A stretch of DNA of 64,000 bases from Bacteroidetes bacterium 43-16 (GCA_001897525.1 MKTB01000003.1:248001-312000); one strand, 5' to 3'; shown: positions 25,568 through 35,198, counted from the stretch's first letter. Notes: a model not told the origin generated them from the letters alone. Numbers and translations: made by a program.

Positions 25568-26065
25568 CTAATAGGTTAAAGCTCTTTCATAATAACGTTG
25601 TAGCTTTTTTGCATCTGAGAGTGCTTTCCCCAGCATATAAATAGCTACTCCTTTAAATAAAATACCGCTAAATAATGATTTATAAATACCCTCGGTACCA
25701 TAGGCCAGTGCATGTAAAATGGCCACTCCCACTAAATAGGCAATGAATACAATCAGGCCGAGGCGAATGGCATTATAGGGTTTGGACCGGTTTGCAAAAA
25801 TACCCAGGGTGATGAATGTGCCGGAAACAATACCTATCCCGATCCAGATATACAGCCCGATCTCTTCATCTGAGCGCAATAAAGAAACCACTTCTGACAA
25901 TAAAATCAATATACCGATTACAAATAAGGTATTCTTTGCTTTACGCACGCTGCGCTCCCAGTCGATCTTATGCAGTTCCTCCAGCTCATCTTCTTCTTTA
26001 AAGATGGATTCGGACAGGGATTCCTCTGCGCTGTTGTATAGCTTGTTTTTATTTTCTTCTTCCAT
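25568..26065 (-). CDS. Conserved membrane protein, unknown function
   Basis: This 165-aa protein has an acidic cytoplasmic N-terminus (SLSESIFKEEDELEELHKI) followed by four predicted membrane helices (about 48-66, 77-97, 110-135 and 141-152). I start it at ATG 26065 (MEEENKNKLYNS) because the longer frame begins at a TTG inside the intergenic hairpin region. I do not recognise the family and no motif suggests activity. It follows the ferredoxin gene on the same strand after 114 bp. Confidence 0.7.
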   Translation of the reverse strand: MEEENKNKLYNSAEESLSESIFKEEDELEELHKIDWERSVRKAKNTLFVIGILILLSEVVSLLRSDEEIGLYIWIGIGIVSGTFITLGIFANRSKPYNAIRLGLIVFIAYLVGVAILHALAYGTEGIYKSLFSGILFKGVAIYMLGKALSDAKKLQRYYERALTY

Positions 26066-26113
26066 GTTGAGATATTGTTTTATTGAAGCAATGTAATCTT
26101 TTACTGAACACAA

Positions 26114-26150
26114 AACACTGCTATCACAGGTTATGAGCGAAAGCAGTGTT
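26114..26150. terminator. Possible terminator after the ferredoxin gene
   Basis: AACACTGCT at 26114-26122 pairs with AGCAGTGTT at 26142-26150 across a 19-base loop. The leftward side continues as TTGTG rather than a long T-run, so this is weak. Confidence 0.35.
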
Positions 26151-26179
26151 GTATCTTCTTATTGATATAGAACAGGATA

Positions 26180-26509
26180 TTAATCCGTATGATGCAATTT
26201 GATCTTCAGTTGGTCCATAGCAGCATCCACTTTCAATTGGCAAGCCAGTCTCGAATTGGGCAGCAGATCGGGTAAAGTATCCAGCATTGCATATTCCTCA
26301 TCGCCTATCTCCGGCAATTCGTCCAGCCCTTCCAGCACATCCACGCAGCAGGTAGCACAAAGTGCCATACCACCACAGGTGGCCAGTACCGGGTATTCAT
26401 GTGCCTTCAGCATTTCCATCAGGCTAAAACCCATATCTGTGGGGCAATCCATTTCATTTACCGTACCATCTTCCTGCTCTACGTATACCTTTATAAAATT
26501 ATCTTCCAT
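26180..26509 (-). CDS. 2Fe-2S ferredoxin (adrenodoxin-like)
   Basis: This 109-aa electron carrier has cluster ligands in CGGMALCATC (C-x5-C-x2-C, about residues 45-54) and a fourth Cys in RLACQLK near 89, the layout of vertebrate-type/Isc ferredoxins. It is acidic, as usual. It lies 52 bp after the MBL-fold gene and carries its own -7-like element. No iscSUA genes are adjacent, so the redox partner cannot be told from context. Confidence 0.9.
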   Translation of the reverse strand: MEDNFIKVYVEQEDGTVNEMDCPTDMGFSLMEMLKAHEYPVLATCGGMALCATCCVDVLEGLDELPEIGDEEYAMLDTLPDLLPNSRLACQLKVDAAMDQLKIKLHHTD

Positions 26510-26523
26510 CAGCTTATTTTTTG

Positions 26524-26531
26524 CAAAAATA
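26524..26531 (-). promoter_or_regulatory. -7 element of the ferredoxin gene
   Basis: TATTTTTG on the minus strand matches TAnnTTTG and ends 15 bp before the ATG. A TTG on the minus strand (26556-26558) is 24 bp upstream. The leader would be only a few bases. Confidence 0.45.
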
Positions 26532-26561
26532 GTATAATTGTTTCCCGGCCGGCATCAAATT

Positions 26562-27299
26562 TTATAATGTTGCCATAGGAGTTTGTACATCATGATAAAA
26601 TAAGAATTTCCATTTTTCCTCAGCACCTTTGATGCTCCAGGCTTCTCTTAATTCCATGGCTTTTCTTCCATCGGCATCATATTTTGCGATGTATTTCATG
26701 CGCATCTGCTTCATCTGCGGAGCTTCGTCACCACCAAAGAATATTTTTCCTTCATTGCTCTCTATCCAATACACTAAATGCTGCGGACAGTGGCCGTTGG
26801 TATGTTCGTAGCTTATATAGTCATCAATCGTTCCGTTTTCGCCTTCCAGGAAGATGACATTGGGATGGTACCTTATTTCATCCAGCTCTTCTGTAATATA
26901 GGAAGGGGCTCCTTTTTCATAAGCAAATTCCAGTTCTGGTGCATAGACATAGATCTTCGCATTGTCATATGCTGTATCTGCCAGGATATTGGGGATACCA
27001 CCGCTATGGTCTTTATGTAAATGGCTCATCAGGATCTTGGTCACATCTTCGGGTTCTATATTGTGCTTTCGTAAATTGGCCGTAAGCTGGGTAACGCCGT
27101 CCGGATTGGAAAAACCCAGACCTGTATCTAATAGAATGACATCGGTCTCATTCACGATCAAAAAAGGTTGCACTTCTACCAAAAGGGAACCGGTACTCCT
27201 GTCATTAAGCTCATCTTTTACCAGGTCAAAGGGAATAAAAGATTTATCTCTGCCCACTGTAAAATGCCCTTCTGAAAGAGGAAATATCTGTGTATTCAT
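26562..27299 (-). CDS. MBL-fold metallo-hydrolase
   Basis: This 245-aa metallo-beta-lactamase-fold hydrolase has the dinuclear metal motif HLHKDHSGG (HxHxDH) at about residue 93 and further ligands in HTNGHCPQHL and FFGGDEAPQ. VILLDTGLGFSNP is the second-strand motif. The substrate is not evident; homologues include lactonases and uncharacterised esterases. It starts 9 bp after rodA, so it may ride on the PBP2-RodA transcript, but it also has a -7-like element of its own. Confidence 0.85.
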   Translation of the reverse strand: MNTQIFPLSEGHFTVGRDKSFIPFDLVKDELNDRSTGSLLVEVQPFLIVNETDVILLDTGLGFSNPDGVTQLTANLRKHNIEPEDVTKILMSHLHKDHSGGIPNILADTAYDNAKIYVYAPELEFAYEKGAPSYITEELDEIRYHPNVIFLEGENGTIDDYISYEHTNGHCPQHLVYWIESNEGKIFFGGDEAPQMKQMRMKYIAKYDADGRKAMELREAWSIKGAEEKWKFLFYHDVQTPMATL

Positions 27300-27303
27300 G
27301 CTG

Positions 27304-27311
27304 CAAAATTA
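27304..27311 (-). promoter_or_regulatory. -7 element of the MBL hydrolase gene
   Basis: TAATTTTG on the minus strand overlaps the rodA stop and ends 4 bp before the ATG. It would give a leaderless transcript. No -33 element was seen. Confidence 0.3.
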
Positions 27312-28619
27312 ACGAATAAGAATGTGTCTGTCTGCATCTAATCGCAGCATTATGGCCAGCAGCACGGAGAAGGACATCAATGAGGTACCTCCATAGCTGA
27401 GCATGGGCAAGGTGATCCCGATCACGGGTGCCAGGCCCATGGTCATAGATAAGTTAATAGCAAAGTGAAAAAACAGGATAGAGGCCACTGAATAGGCATA
27501 TACCCGGGAGAAGGTAGACCTTTGCCGCTCTGCAATAAACACAATGCGCAGCATCAGGGAGAGGTAAAGCAAGACCAGCAAGCTGCTGCCGATAAATCCA
27601 AACTGCTCCCCTATCCCGCAAAATACAAAGTCGGTATGTTGCTCGGGCACGAATGAGTATTTGGTCTGTGTACCGTTCATGATGCCTTTGCCCGTCAGCC
27701 CACCGGAGCCGATAGCAATCTTGGATTGTCTTACATTATAATCGGCATCTTTTCCGGCCAGTTGTCCCGGCTTTTGAAATTCCAGGGGCACATCCTGGCC
27801 CAGCATGGAATAGATACGTTCTACCTGGTAGCCTTTAAAGATATTTTTAAATACATAGGGTACGACGAGTTGTGAAAAGGTAACGGCGATCAGCCAGGCT
27901 CCTACGATAAACAGAACAACGGCTTTCTGTTTCTGGATCTGTCGCCATAAAACCCATACTGATAGCAGGGCTACCACGGTAATGGCGATAAATAAGGGTA
28001 ATCTTTCTACCAGGAGGGAGGATAAAAACAAGACTACAGAGGTGATCCCGATCAGCAAAATGCTATTAGGTAACCCTTCCCGGTACATCGGGAAGAAGAA
28101 AGCGAAGTAGACCAGGGCCAGCCCCGTTTCATTTTGAAGGATAATGAGCAGGCAGGGCAGCAGGACTATACCTGCAGCCGTAAGCCGGTGCCTGAGGGTA
28201 TTGAATTTAGTATCTGCCGCGGCCAAAAAGCGGGCCAGGCAGAGGGCTGTGAATATCTTACAGGCTTCTCCCGGCTGGAAGGTGAAAGAGCCCAGTTTGA
28301 TGAAACTATGAGAACCTTTTACTTCTCCTCCTATGACGAAGGTCAGCAGCAAAAGCAGGATACCAAACAGGTAACTGAGGTTAGCGAGGGAGTAAAATAG
28401 TTTACTGTCTGTAAAGATGATCACCAGGCCTATAAAGCAAGACAAGCCAAAGAACATGAGCTGTTTCATATGACTGCGCTGCATATCAAAAAAGGGTTCG
28501 TCAAAGCTAGTATACTCTGAAGTGTAAACGGCCATAATACCGGTAGCCACCAATAAAAATACCAACAAGACGGTTAACCAATCCAGTCTGCCCAATACGG
28601 ATTTGCGATGTTGTGCCAT
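27309..28619 (-). CDS. rodA: RodA, SEDS-family elongation peptidoglycan polymerase
   Basis: This 436-aa polytopic membrane protein has about ten hydrophobic helices. The SEDS features are FIKLGSFTFQPGEACKIF and LQNETGLALVYFAFFFP. The C-terminal part is VPEQHTDFVFCGIGEQFGFIG followed by GLAPVIGITLPMLSYGGTSLM. Partnering with PBP2, RodA builds lateral-wall glycan strands. The gene lies 18 bp after the PBP2 gene, which distinguishes it from FtsW in the dcw cluster at the left edge. The insertion before VPEQHTD is longer than in E. coli RodA. Confidence 0.95.
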   Translation of the reverse strand: MAQHRKSVLGRLDWLTVLLVFLLVATGIMAVYTSEYTSFDEPFFDMQRSHMKQLMFFGLSCFIGLVIIFTDSKLFYSLANLSYLFGILLLLLTFVIGGEVKGSHSFIKLGSFTFQPGEACKIFTALCLARFLAAADTKFNTLRHRLTAAGIVLLPCLLIILQNETGLALVYFAFFFPMYREGLPNSILLIGITSVVLFLSSLLVERLPLFIAITVVALLSVWVLWRQIQKQKAVVLFIVGAWLIAVTFSQLVVPYVFKNIFKGYQVERIYSMLGQDVPLEFQKPGQLAGKDADYNVRQSKIAIGSGGLTGKGIMNGTQTKYSFVPEQHTDFVFCGIGEQFGFIGSSLLVLLYLSLMLRIVFIAERQRSTFSRVYAYSVASILFFHFAINLSMTMGLAPVIGITLPMLSYGGTSLMSFSVLLAIMLRLDADRHILIR

Positions 28620-28637
28620 AATGCTTGCTGCTTGCCG

Positions 28638-30668
28638 CTATTTTTTAATTTTATAAAACTTTTCCATCATCTTGTCTACAAGTACGGTATCTCCGCGTTT
28701 TGCCATTGCAGCCTGCATGTTTTTATCTGCCATTTTCAATTCCCAGCGAATGCGGTCTTTTTCTCTCTGCATGGAATCGATCACGTAAGTGTATTTCTTG
28801 ATCAGGTTGGCATTAAACATTTTATCTTCCAGGAATTTCCGCTTCACGTTTACGGAATCTGTCAGGTATTTTTCCATCATGAGGCTGGCAACCGGGCCTG
28901 CCCAGGTGGCTCCGTAACCTGAGTTTTGCACGACAACTGCTATGGCAATTTTAGGATCTTCTTTCGGCGCGAAGCATACGAACACGGAGTGGTTATCGAG
29001 TTTGGTCTTTTTACCATAGACCATCGCATAGTTCTCTACAGTACCCGTTTTACCGGCTACGTTGATCCCCGGCAGCTTCGCCACCTTACCGGTACCATTG
29101 GTCACCACCATTTCCATACCATCAATAATGGCCTGGTAGGCATCCGGTGCAATGTGCATCGGTGTATGCTTTTCTTTGAATTTTGCCAGCTTGGGATGGT
29201 TAGCATCGCCGCCTATCTTTTTTACAAAATGCGGTGTATAGTAATATCCTTTATTAGCGATCAGGCACATGGCATTGGCAATCTGCATAGGGGTAAGAGC
29301 GATCTCGCCCTGACCCATGCCTATGATGGCCATATTACAGGAGTTCCAGTTCCCTTTATACATCCTGTTGAAGAAGCTGGAATCCGGTATGTGACCGCCC
29401 AGCTCCCCGGTGATGTCTACGCCCAACGGATGCCCGAAGCCAAAGTTGATCATATAGTCGTGCCATTTCTGAAGCCCCGTATGTACGCCTCCATAGTTTT
29501 TAAAGTCAACCACCTTCCTGAATACATCTACAAAGTAGGCATTACAGGAGTTTGCCATAGCCACACGTAGGTTAGCGGCATGACCACCACCGGAGTGGGT
29601 ACAGCCGATGCGCTTACCGCAGGCATAGTAGCCTCCGGAGCAAGGATAGCCAAAACTTGGCGTTATGGCACCCACATCCAGTCCTACCAAACCAGTAATG
29701 GGTTTAAAGGTAGAACCCGGCATATAAGAGCCCTGGGTGGCGTAGTTAAATAATGGTTTCGTGGCCATTTTGTTGAGTTCCGCAAAGTTCCGGCCTTTGC
29801 CTTCCCCAGTAAGCAGGTTGGGGTCAAAGCTGGGGGCCGATATCATGGCGAGTATACCCCCGGTTTTAGGATCAATGGCAACTGCACTACCCATTTTACC
29901 CGACATGAGTTTCTCTCCGTAGGCCTGCAACTCGGCATCTATAAACAATTCCAGTTCTTTCCCTCCGATAGCTGCTGTATCCATTGTACCGCTTTTGTAA
30001 GCATCCCGCGGCCTGTTCATCACATCGCGTACCAGGTACTGCACCCCTCTTATCCCTCTAAGTTCTTCTTCATAAATATTTTCCAGTCCGCTCATCCCTA
30101 CATAATCGCCCTGGCGGTAGGAGGCAAAACGGTTATTGGTGAGCATGGCAGGCGTAACCTCTGAGAGGTAGCCCAGCATTAATGCCCCGGCAGCCTTCGG
30201 ATAGCTGCGGGTACTTCTTTCCACCAGTTCAAATCCGGCAAAGAGGTACATATTTTCCTGCAGGCGGGCATTCAGTTCTTTAGATACTTCTGATTTAAAT
30301 ACACCCGGTTTTTCTTTCCCTGTCTTTTTTACCACCTTCAGCATCTCTTTGGCAAAGCCTGCTGTATCCAGGCCCAATATGCGGCAAAAGGTTGTGGTAT
30401 CCATACTATTATGTTTGCCTACAAGCGCCGGTGTCACCATCAGGTCGAAGGTGACATTATTATACAACATGGGTTTACCATTACGGTCTACGATCGATCC
30501 CCTGGCCGGGTAAATGACCTTGCGATAAATCGCCTGGTCGTTGGCCATCAATTCATACTTCTCCTCCACTACCTGCAGGTTGAACAAGCGGGCAACCAGT
30601 ACGATTGCCATAATCGCAAACAGAGATGCAATAATCCAGGCCCGAGGGCTCTCCGCAAAGTTTTTCAT
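28638..30668 (-). CDS. mrdA: Penicillin-binding protein 2 (elongation transpeptidase)
   Basis: This 676-aa class B PBP has one N-terminal membrane helix (about 11-30) and the pedestal block YPARGSIVDRNGKPML. The active site is STFK at 319-322, with ANSCN (SxN) near 380 and AGKTGTVEN near 560. It cross-links lateral-wall peptidoglycan with RodA, encoded 18 bp downstream. The mreB/mreC/mreD genes that often precede it are not present: 195 bp of intergenic DNA lie upstream. The C-terminal charged helical tail (about 625-676) is longer than in proteobacterial PBP2. Confidence 0.95.
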   Translation of the reverse strand: MKNFAESPRAWIIASLFAIMAIVLVARLFNLQVVEEKYELMANDQAIYRKVIYPARGSIVDRNGKPMLYNNVTFDLMVTPALVGKHNSMDTTTFCRILGLDTAGFAKEMLKVVKKTGKEKPGVFKSEVSKELNARLQENMYLFAGFELVERSTRSYPKAAGALMLGYLSEVTPAMLTNNRFASYRQGDYVGMSGLENIYEEELRGIRGVQYLVRDVMNRPRDAYKSGTMDTAAIGGKELELFIDAELQAYGEKLMSGKMGSAVAIDPKTGGILAMISAPSFDPNLLTGEGKGRNFAELNKMATKPLFNYATQGSYMPGSTFKPITGLVGLDVGAITPSFGYPCSGGYYACGKRIGCTHSGGGHAANLRVAMANSCNAYFVDVFRKVVDFKNYGGVHTGLQKWHDYMINFGFGHPLGVDITGELGGHIPDSSFFNRMYKGNWNSCNMAIIGMGQGEIALTPMQIANAMCLIANKGYYYTPHFVKKIGGDANHPKLAKFKEKHTPMHIAPDAYQAIIDGMEMVVTNGTGKVAKLPGINVAGKTGTVENYAMVYGKKTKLDNHSVFVCFAPKEDPKIAIAVVVQNSGYGATWAGPVASLMMEKYLTDSVNVKRKFLEDKMFNANLIKKYTYVIDSMQREKDRIRWELKMADKNMQAAMAKRGDTVLVDKMMEKFYKIKK

Positions 30669-30810
30669 TTAATATCTAAAGCCAAAAATGAGTAAGTAAA
30701 ATCGCCGGTGATCAGCGTTTTGCAAAAGTATATTTTAAATACGATTCCCAATAAATTCTTCTTTCCAAATTCTTGCATAAAGCAGGAATTCTTGATTGAA
30801 TATACAAAAA

Positions 30811-30837
30811 AAGTGGGAAGCTATCAACTTCCCACTT
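30811..30837 (-). terminator. Terminator after the T9SS type-B protein gene
   Basis: AAGTGGGAAG (30811-30820) pairs with CTTCCCACTT (30828-30837) around a 7-base loop. On the minus strand a T-run follows. It serves the leftward gene ending at 30864. Confidence 0.8.
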
Positions 30838-30863
30838 GTATCCTGTTATTTTTTACAAATATC

Positions 30864-32879
30864 TTACCGCAATAAGGTCACATTACCCGATTTCCGGAAA
30901 CGTTGATTGGTATCTTTACAGTAAGCATCTATTTCCCATACATAAGTACCCAAAGCACATTCTATCCCTTGCTGGTTACGGCCATTCCAATGGGTACCGG
31001 GATTACTTGTGCTGAATACTTCTCTGCCCCATCTGTCGTAAATCCTGAAATAGTTGACTTGTGTCAGTTGCAGGTTCAGCAATCCGAATGTTTGTGTGCT
31101 CGCTACAAAAGCGTTGGGCAACCTGATATCTTCACAAGGTACACGTACCAGTACAGAATCAATAGATCTGCAACCTGATGGCGCGGTAACGGTGAGATAG
31201 TAAGTCATATTCTGAGCCGGCCTTACCCATGCTATTGTCGTATCCGGGTTGGATTCGAAAAACAGGTTAGGGGTCCACTCATAAGTAAAGTCATTGCGTA
31301 AGGTGGTATTCGGGCCACCGATCATTGAGGTAGAACCATCTGTGATCAGGCGATCGATACCGGCATCTGCTACTACTTTATCTACTTTAATATTGAAGTC
31401 TTTTTTAACGATACAGTTTTCTGCAAAGTTGAAGGTAACGGTATATACCTGGGAATACTCCGGCCATACGCTTACAAAATTACCTTTCAATGTATTGATG
31501 TTATAGTTCGGGCTCCAGACAATGGAATCAGTACCGAAGGTCAATGCATGCATATTAATGGTATCTCCGCTACAGATCAGGGTATCCTGTGTGGTTAAGT
31601 TGATCGAAGGGTATTCTACAACATTGATCGGCAAGCAAAAGCTTCTTTCAGAAGCCAATCCTTCATCTACAATCAAAGATACGGAGTAGATACCGGCCTG
31701 ATCATATTTTACCAGAGGAGGAACTCTTAAGTTGGAACCACCAACAGAGGCGTTGGTACAGTTGTCATATTTAATTACAGTCAGTGCATTGTTGGAATTT
31801 ACCACGTGCATATAGACTGCTCCGTTTTCTCTTACTGCATTGGATAAAGCTGTAGGTAACAAAAGATTGGTCCCTAAATCGTACACTTCCGAGGTAGGTG
31901 TTCCTGCAATGGAAGCCGGCCAGTGAAGGACTACCCATTCTGCATTATTTTTATTGATCACATAACCATAATAGTCATTACAGTTCTTAACAACCGCAAT
32001 TCCTGCCGGTGCATCTATATCACCGCTTAAGGAACCCAGGTCAATGGCAAAAGGCAGGTTAAGATAAGAGTTACCGAAGGTAATGTGTGTTAATTTATGA
32101 GAGGTTTCATTGGTTACGATAAAGTGGAAGTTATCCATTTCACGTACTGCAGCAATCCCGCTCACCCCGTCAAATACACCGCCCATAGTACCGAAATTGG
32201 TAATCGTGGCAATGCTGTCCAGGTTGGCACTGAAATCAATACGCTTCATCTCGTTATTGTCAAAGGTAAATGCCCTTACAGTATCATTAACCACTACGGT
32301 AAAGAGCTCACGCGGATTGCCCAGCCTGGTCAATACATCATAAGTATGATAGCCGGTCATCGGATAGTTCAGCCCGTTTGCAAAGTCGAGTCTTACCAGT
32401 CTTGCACCATTGGTAGAGCGGCCGATCACGAAAGTATGCCATCCTGATGCGGTCTCTATCACCGAAGTGCCGGAAGGGGCACTTGGTGTACTGAATTGAA
32501 AGTGACCTAAATCGGTAACGATAGGCAGTGCTTCAATCCCGTCTTCATATTGGTAGCGGAAAACTCTTCCATCATTATTTGCAGTAAATGAGTAGAAAAA
32601 ATCACCGGACCTTACCGTTGTTAAATTGTTGTTTGTATTTAATTGTAAAGTACCCGTACCTAAGCTATTCGATTGAGGAGCGGCACCCAACAAGGGGGTA
32701 CAAAAAGACCAGCGATAAGTTTGTGCATTCGATACGATTGAATCCGGAACAAATTCAGATTCCTTACAAATAGTATCATGCTTTAATGAGAATAAAGGGC
32801 TTCCCAGTTGTGCATCAGCTTGAGGTGTAAGGCATGCTAGACCCAATACCGATAACAGTAACCGTAATTTTCTATTCAT
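30864..32879 (-). CDS. T9SS type-B sorted surface protein with propeller-like repeats
   Basis: This 671-aa secreted protein has a signal peptide (about 1-23) starting MNRKLRLLLSVLGLACL. The central part (about 55-370) has repeats such as GISAVREMDNFHFIVTNETS and FANGLNYPMTGY that look like beta-propeller blades. A PKD-like region follows (about 440-590). The C-terminal gliding-motility-type sorting domain (about 590-671) contains NYFRIYDRWGREVF, THWNGRNQQG and KSGNVTLLR. Such domains direct export through the type IX system and attachment or release at the cell surface. It has no adjacent PorP/SprF gene. The start at 32879 is preferred over an upstream in-frame codon. Confidence 0.85.
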   Translation of the reverse strand: MNRKLRLLLSVLGLACLTPQADAQLGSPLFSLKHDTICKESEFVPDSIVSNAQTYRWSFCTPLLGAAPQSNSLGTGTLQLNTNNNLTTVRSGDFFYSFTANNDGRVFRYQYEDGIEALPIVTDLGHFQFSTPSAPSGTSVIETASGWHTFVIGRSTNGARLVRLDFANGLNYPMTGYHTYDVLTRLGNPRELFTVVVNDTVRAFTFDNNEMKRIDFSANLDSIATITNFGTMGGVFDGVSGIAAVREMDNFHFIVTNETSHKLTHITFGNSYLNLPFAIDLGSLSGDIDAPAGIAVVKNCNDYYGYVINKNNAEWVVLHWPASIAGTPTSEVYDLGTNLLLPTALSNAVRENGAVYMHVVNSNNALTVIKYDNCTNASVGGSNLRVPPLVKYDQAGIYSVSLIVDEGLASERSFCLPINVVEYPSINLTTQDTLICSGDTINMHALTFGTDSIVWSPNYNINTLKGNFVSVWPEYSQVYTVTFNFAENCIVKKDFNIKVDKVVADAGIDRLITDGSTSMIGGPNTTLRNDFTYEWTPNLFFESNPDTTIAWVRPAQNMTYYLTVTAPSGCRSIDSVLVRVPCEDIRLPNAFVASTQTFGLLNLQLTQVNYFRIYDRWGREVFSTSNPGTHWNGRNQQGIECALGTYVWEIDAYCKDTNQRFRKSGNVTLLR

Positions 32880-33038
32880 AGAATCAATTGTGATAATGGT
32901 ATACAAACGAAACTTAATCTTCCCCTAAGGAGTTCATGCTCCCGAAGATCAGAAATTTTTGGCTAATGTAATAATATTATCGCACATTTTCATAAAATAT
33001 TGCTAATTTTATTTTTCATTTTTTCAGAACTTTAATGT

Positions 33039-35198
33039 ATGCATGGCAAAATTTTTTCCCTTTCCTTAATTTGTAGTTTATTTTTCAATCTTAAGCCCGC
33101 AAAAGCCGATGAAGGCATGTGGCGGCCCGCTGATCTCAAAAAGCAGGAAGCGGCTATGCAGAAAGCCGGTTTAAAAATCCCGATCACTGATTTGTACCAT
33201 GACGGCAAAGCAGCCCTTAACGATGCCGTGGTCATTTTTGGCGGTGGCTGTACCGGGGAAGTCGTTTCTTCCCAGGGCCTCATCTTCACCAATCACCATT
33301 GCGGATACGGCTCTGTACAAAGTGTCAGCACCAATAAAAACAACTATCTCATTGATGGCTTCTGGGCAAAAAATAACGCGGAAGAGATTCCGGTCCCGGG
33401 CTTAACGGTAACTTTTATCCGTAAAATAGAAAATGTCACCGGGACAATATTGAAGTATGTAGATACAACAATGTCGGAAGAAGACAGGAATAAATCGATC
33501 AACGAGCAGATACAATTCACGGAAAAAGCCCTTAAAAACGTATATGGCTATGAGGCAAAAGTGAAGCCTTTCTACAATGGTAACGAATACTGGGTGACCC
33601 TGACACAAGTCTTTGAAGATGTAAGACTGGTGGGTTTCCCGCCAAATGGTATCGGCAAGTTCGGCGGCGATACAGATAACTGGATGTGGCCGAGACAGAC
33701 AGGTGATTTTGGTATTTTCAGGGTGTATGCAGGTGCCAACAATAAACCGGCTAAATACAATATCAACAACAAACCTTACAAGGCAGAAAAGTTCTTTGCG
33801 ATCAATACCTCCGGTGTAAAGGAGGGGGACTATTCTATGGTCTATGGCTTTCCTTATGTTACCCGGGAATATTTAAGTGCCAGTCAATTATCGCAAACCA
33901 TTGATATCAGTAACCCGATCCGCATAGAAGCCCGCAGGCTGAAATTAGGGGTGTGGGACGAAGCCATGAGAAAAGATGCGGACATATTCCTGAAGTATGC
34001 TTCAAAACAATCTTCGGTAAGTAATGGGTATAAAAAATGGCAGGGCGAACTGCGCGGACTGGCGATCAATGAAGTACCTGATAAAAAGCGTGCTTATGAG
34101 CAAAGACTTATTGCCAAGACATCTCAGGACACCTCAGCAAACAGTCCGAGAATGATCCTGAGCCAGATCAATGCTGCGGTGGAAAATAACAATAAATACT
34201 TACGCGCTTTGGAAAGTACGGGAGAAACCGTACTGGGCATTGAGATCGTAAGGCAAGCTGAATCTTTACAAAAAGTGCTGGATGTACACAGAAAGGGCAT
34301 CAAAGGACAAGCTTTAACGGATACGCTGGCACAACTTAAAAAAGGACTGGCCGGTTTCTATAAAAATTACGAGCCGGAAGTAGATAAAGCACTCTTCGAA
34401 ACGATGATGCCCTTCTACTATATGCAACCCGGCCTGGCCGTACCTGATCGCATTAAAGTTTTGTATGCAGAGAACGGGAATGACTTTGGCAAATGGGCCA
34501 ATAATGTATTTGGCCAAAGTGCTTTGGTGTTCAGCCAGCTGGCTGCTCCTTATTATGATGAGCCTAAAGCGCAGGATACCATAGCCATCAAAAACGATCC
34601 TGCATTCAAGATCTACGATGCTGTGGTCAGCTGGCAAAGAACTGCCGTAAGCCCTTCGATGCAGGCCTTCAATAAAAGAATGGATATGCTGAGCCGTATC
34701 TATATGAAACAGCAACTGGACTATATGTCTGCAGAGCGCAACTTTTACCCGGATGCCAACCAGACTTTAAGATTGACCTTTGGCCCGGTAAAGGGCATCA
34801 AACCGCAGGGACATAGCTATTATTCTTACATCAGCACCCTGGAAGATGTGGTGGCCAAGCATAATCCTGATGTGGAAGAGTTTTATGTACCGGCCAGGCT
34901 GCGCGACCTGCACGCCCGTAAAGATTATGGCCGTTGGGCAGTGAACGGGACGGTACCGGTAGCATTTATCGCGGCCAACCATACCAGCGGTGGTAATTCC
35001 GGCAGCCCGGTACTGAATGCTAAAGGTGAACTGATCGGTATCAATTTTGACCGGATCTGGGATGGTACGATGAGTGACCTGTATTATGATCCTAATCTTT
35101 GCCGCAACATTGCAGTGGACATCCGCTATGTTATGTTCATCATTGAGAAATATGGCAATGCCTCCTGGCTGCTCAAAGAGATGAAACTGGTGAAATAA
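33039..35198 (+). CDS. S46 family dipeptidyl-peptidase, DPP11-like
   Basis: This 719-aa periplasmic serine exopeptidase releases N-terminal dipeptides. It has a signal peptide (about 1-23), the catalytic His in FTNHHCGYG (86-87) and the nucleophile Ser654 in GGNSGSPVLN. The residue 18 positions after the Ser is Arg672 (FDRIWDG). In P. gingivalis enzymes the equivalent position is Arg in DPP11 (Asp/Glu at P1) and Gly in DPP7, so an acidic-residue specificity is predicted. Length matches the family. It is divergent from the T9SS surface protein gene and is followed by a hairpin at 35247-35277. Confidence 0.9.
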   Translation: MHGKIFSLSLICSLFFNLKPAKADEGMWRPADLKKQEAAMQKAGLKIPITDLYHDGKAALNDAVVIFGGGCTGEVVSSQGLIFTNHHCGYGSVQSVSTNKNNYLIDGFWAKNNAEEIPVPGLTVTFIRKIENVTGTILKYVDTTMSEEDRNKSINEQIQFTEKALKNVYGYEAKVKPFYNGNEYWVTLTQVFEDVRLVGFPPNGIGKFGGDTDNWMWPRQTGDFGIFRVYAGANNKPAKYNINNKPYKAEKFFAINTSGVKEGDYSMVYGFPYVTREYLSASQLSQTIDISNPIRIEARRLKLGVWDEAMRKDADIFLKYASKQSSVSNGYKKWQGELRGLAINEVPDKKRAYEQRLIAKTSQDTSANSPRMILSQINAAVENNNKYLRALESTGETVLGIEIVRQAESLQKVLDVHRKGIKGQALTDTLAQLKKGLAGFYKNYEPEVDKALFETMMPFYYMQPGLAVPDRIKVLYAENGNDFGKWANNVFGQSALVFSQLAAPYYDEPKAQDTIAIKNDPAFKIYDAVVSWQRTAVSPSMQAFNKRMDMLSRIYMKQQLDYMSAERNFYPDANQTLRLTFGPVKGIKPQGHSYYSYISTLEDVVAKHNPDVEEFYVPARLRDLHARKDYGRWAVNGTVPVAFIAANHTSGGNSGSPVLNAKGELIGINFDRIWDGTMSDLYYDPNLCRNIAVDIRYVMFIIEKYGNASWLLKEMKLVK

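Noticed and set aside
28926-29570. 214-codon plus-strand open frame inside the PBP2 gene
   Set aside because: Antisense to a clear PBP2; no domain and no promoter-like element in front.
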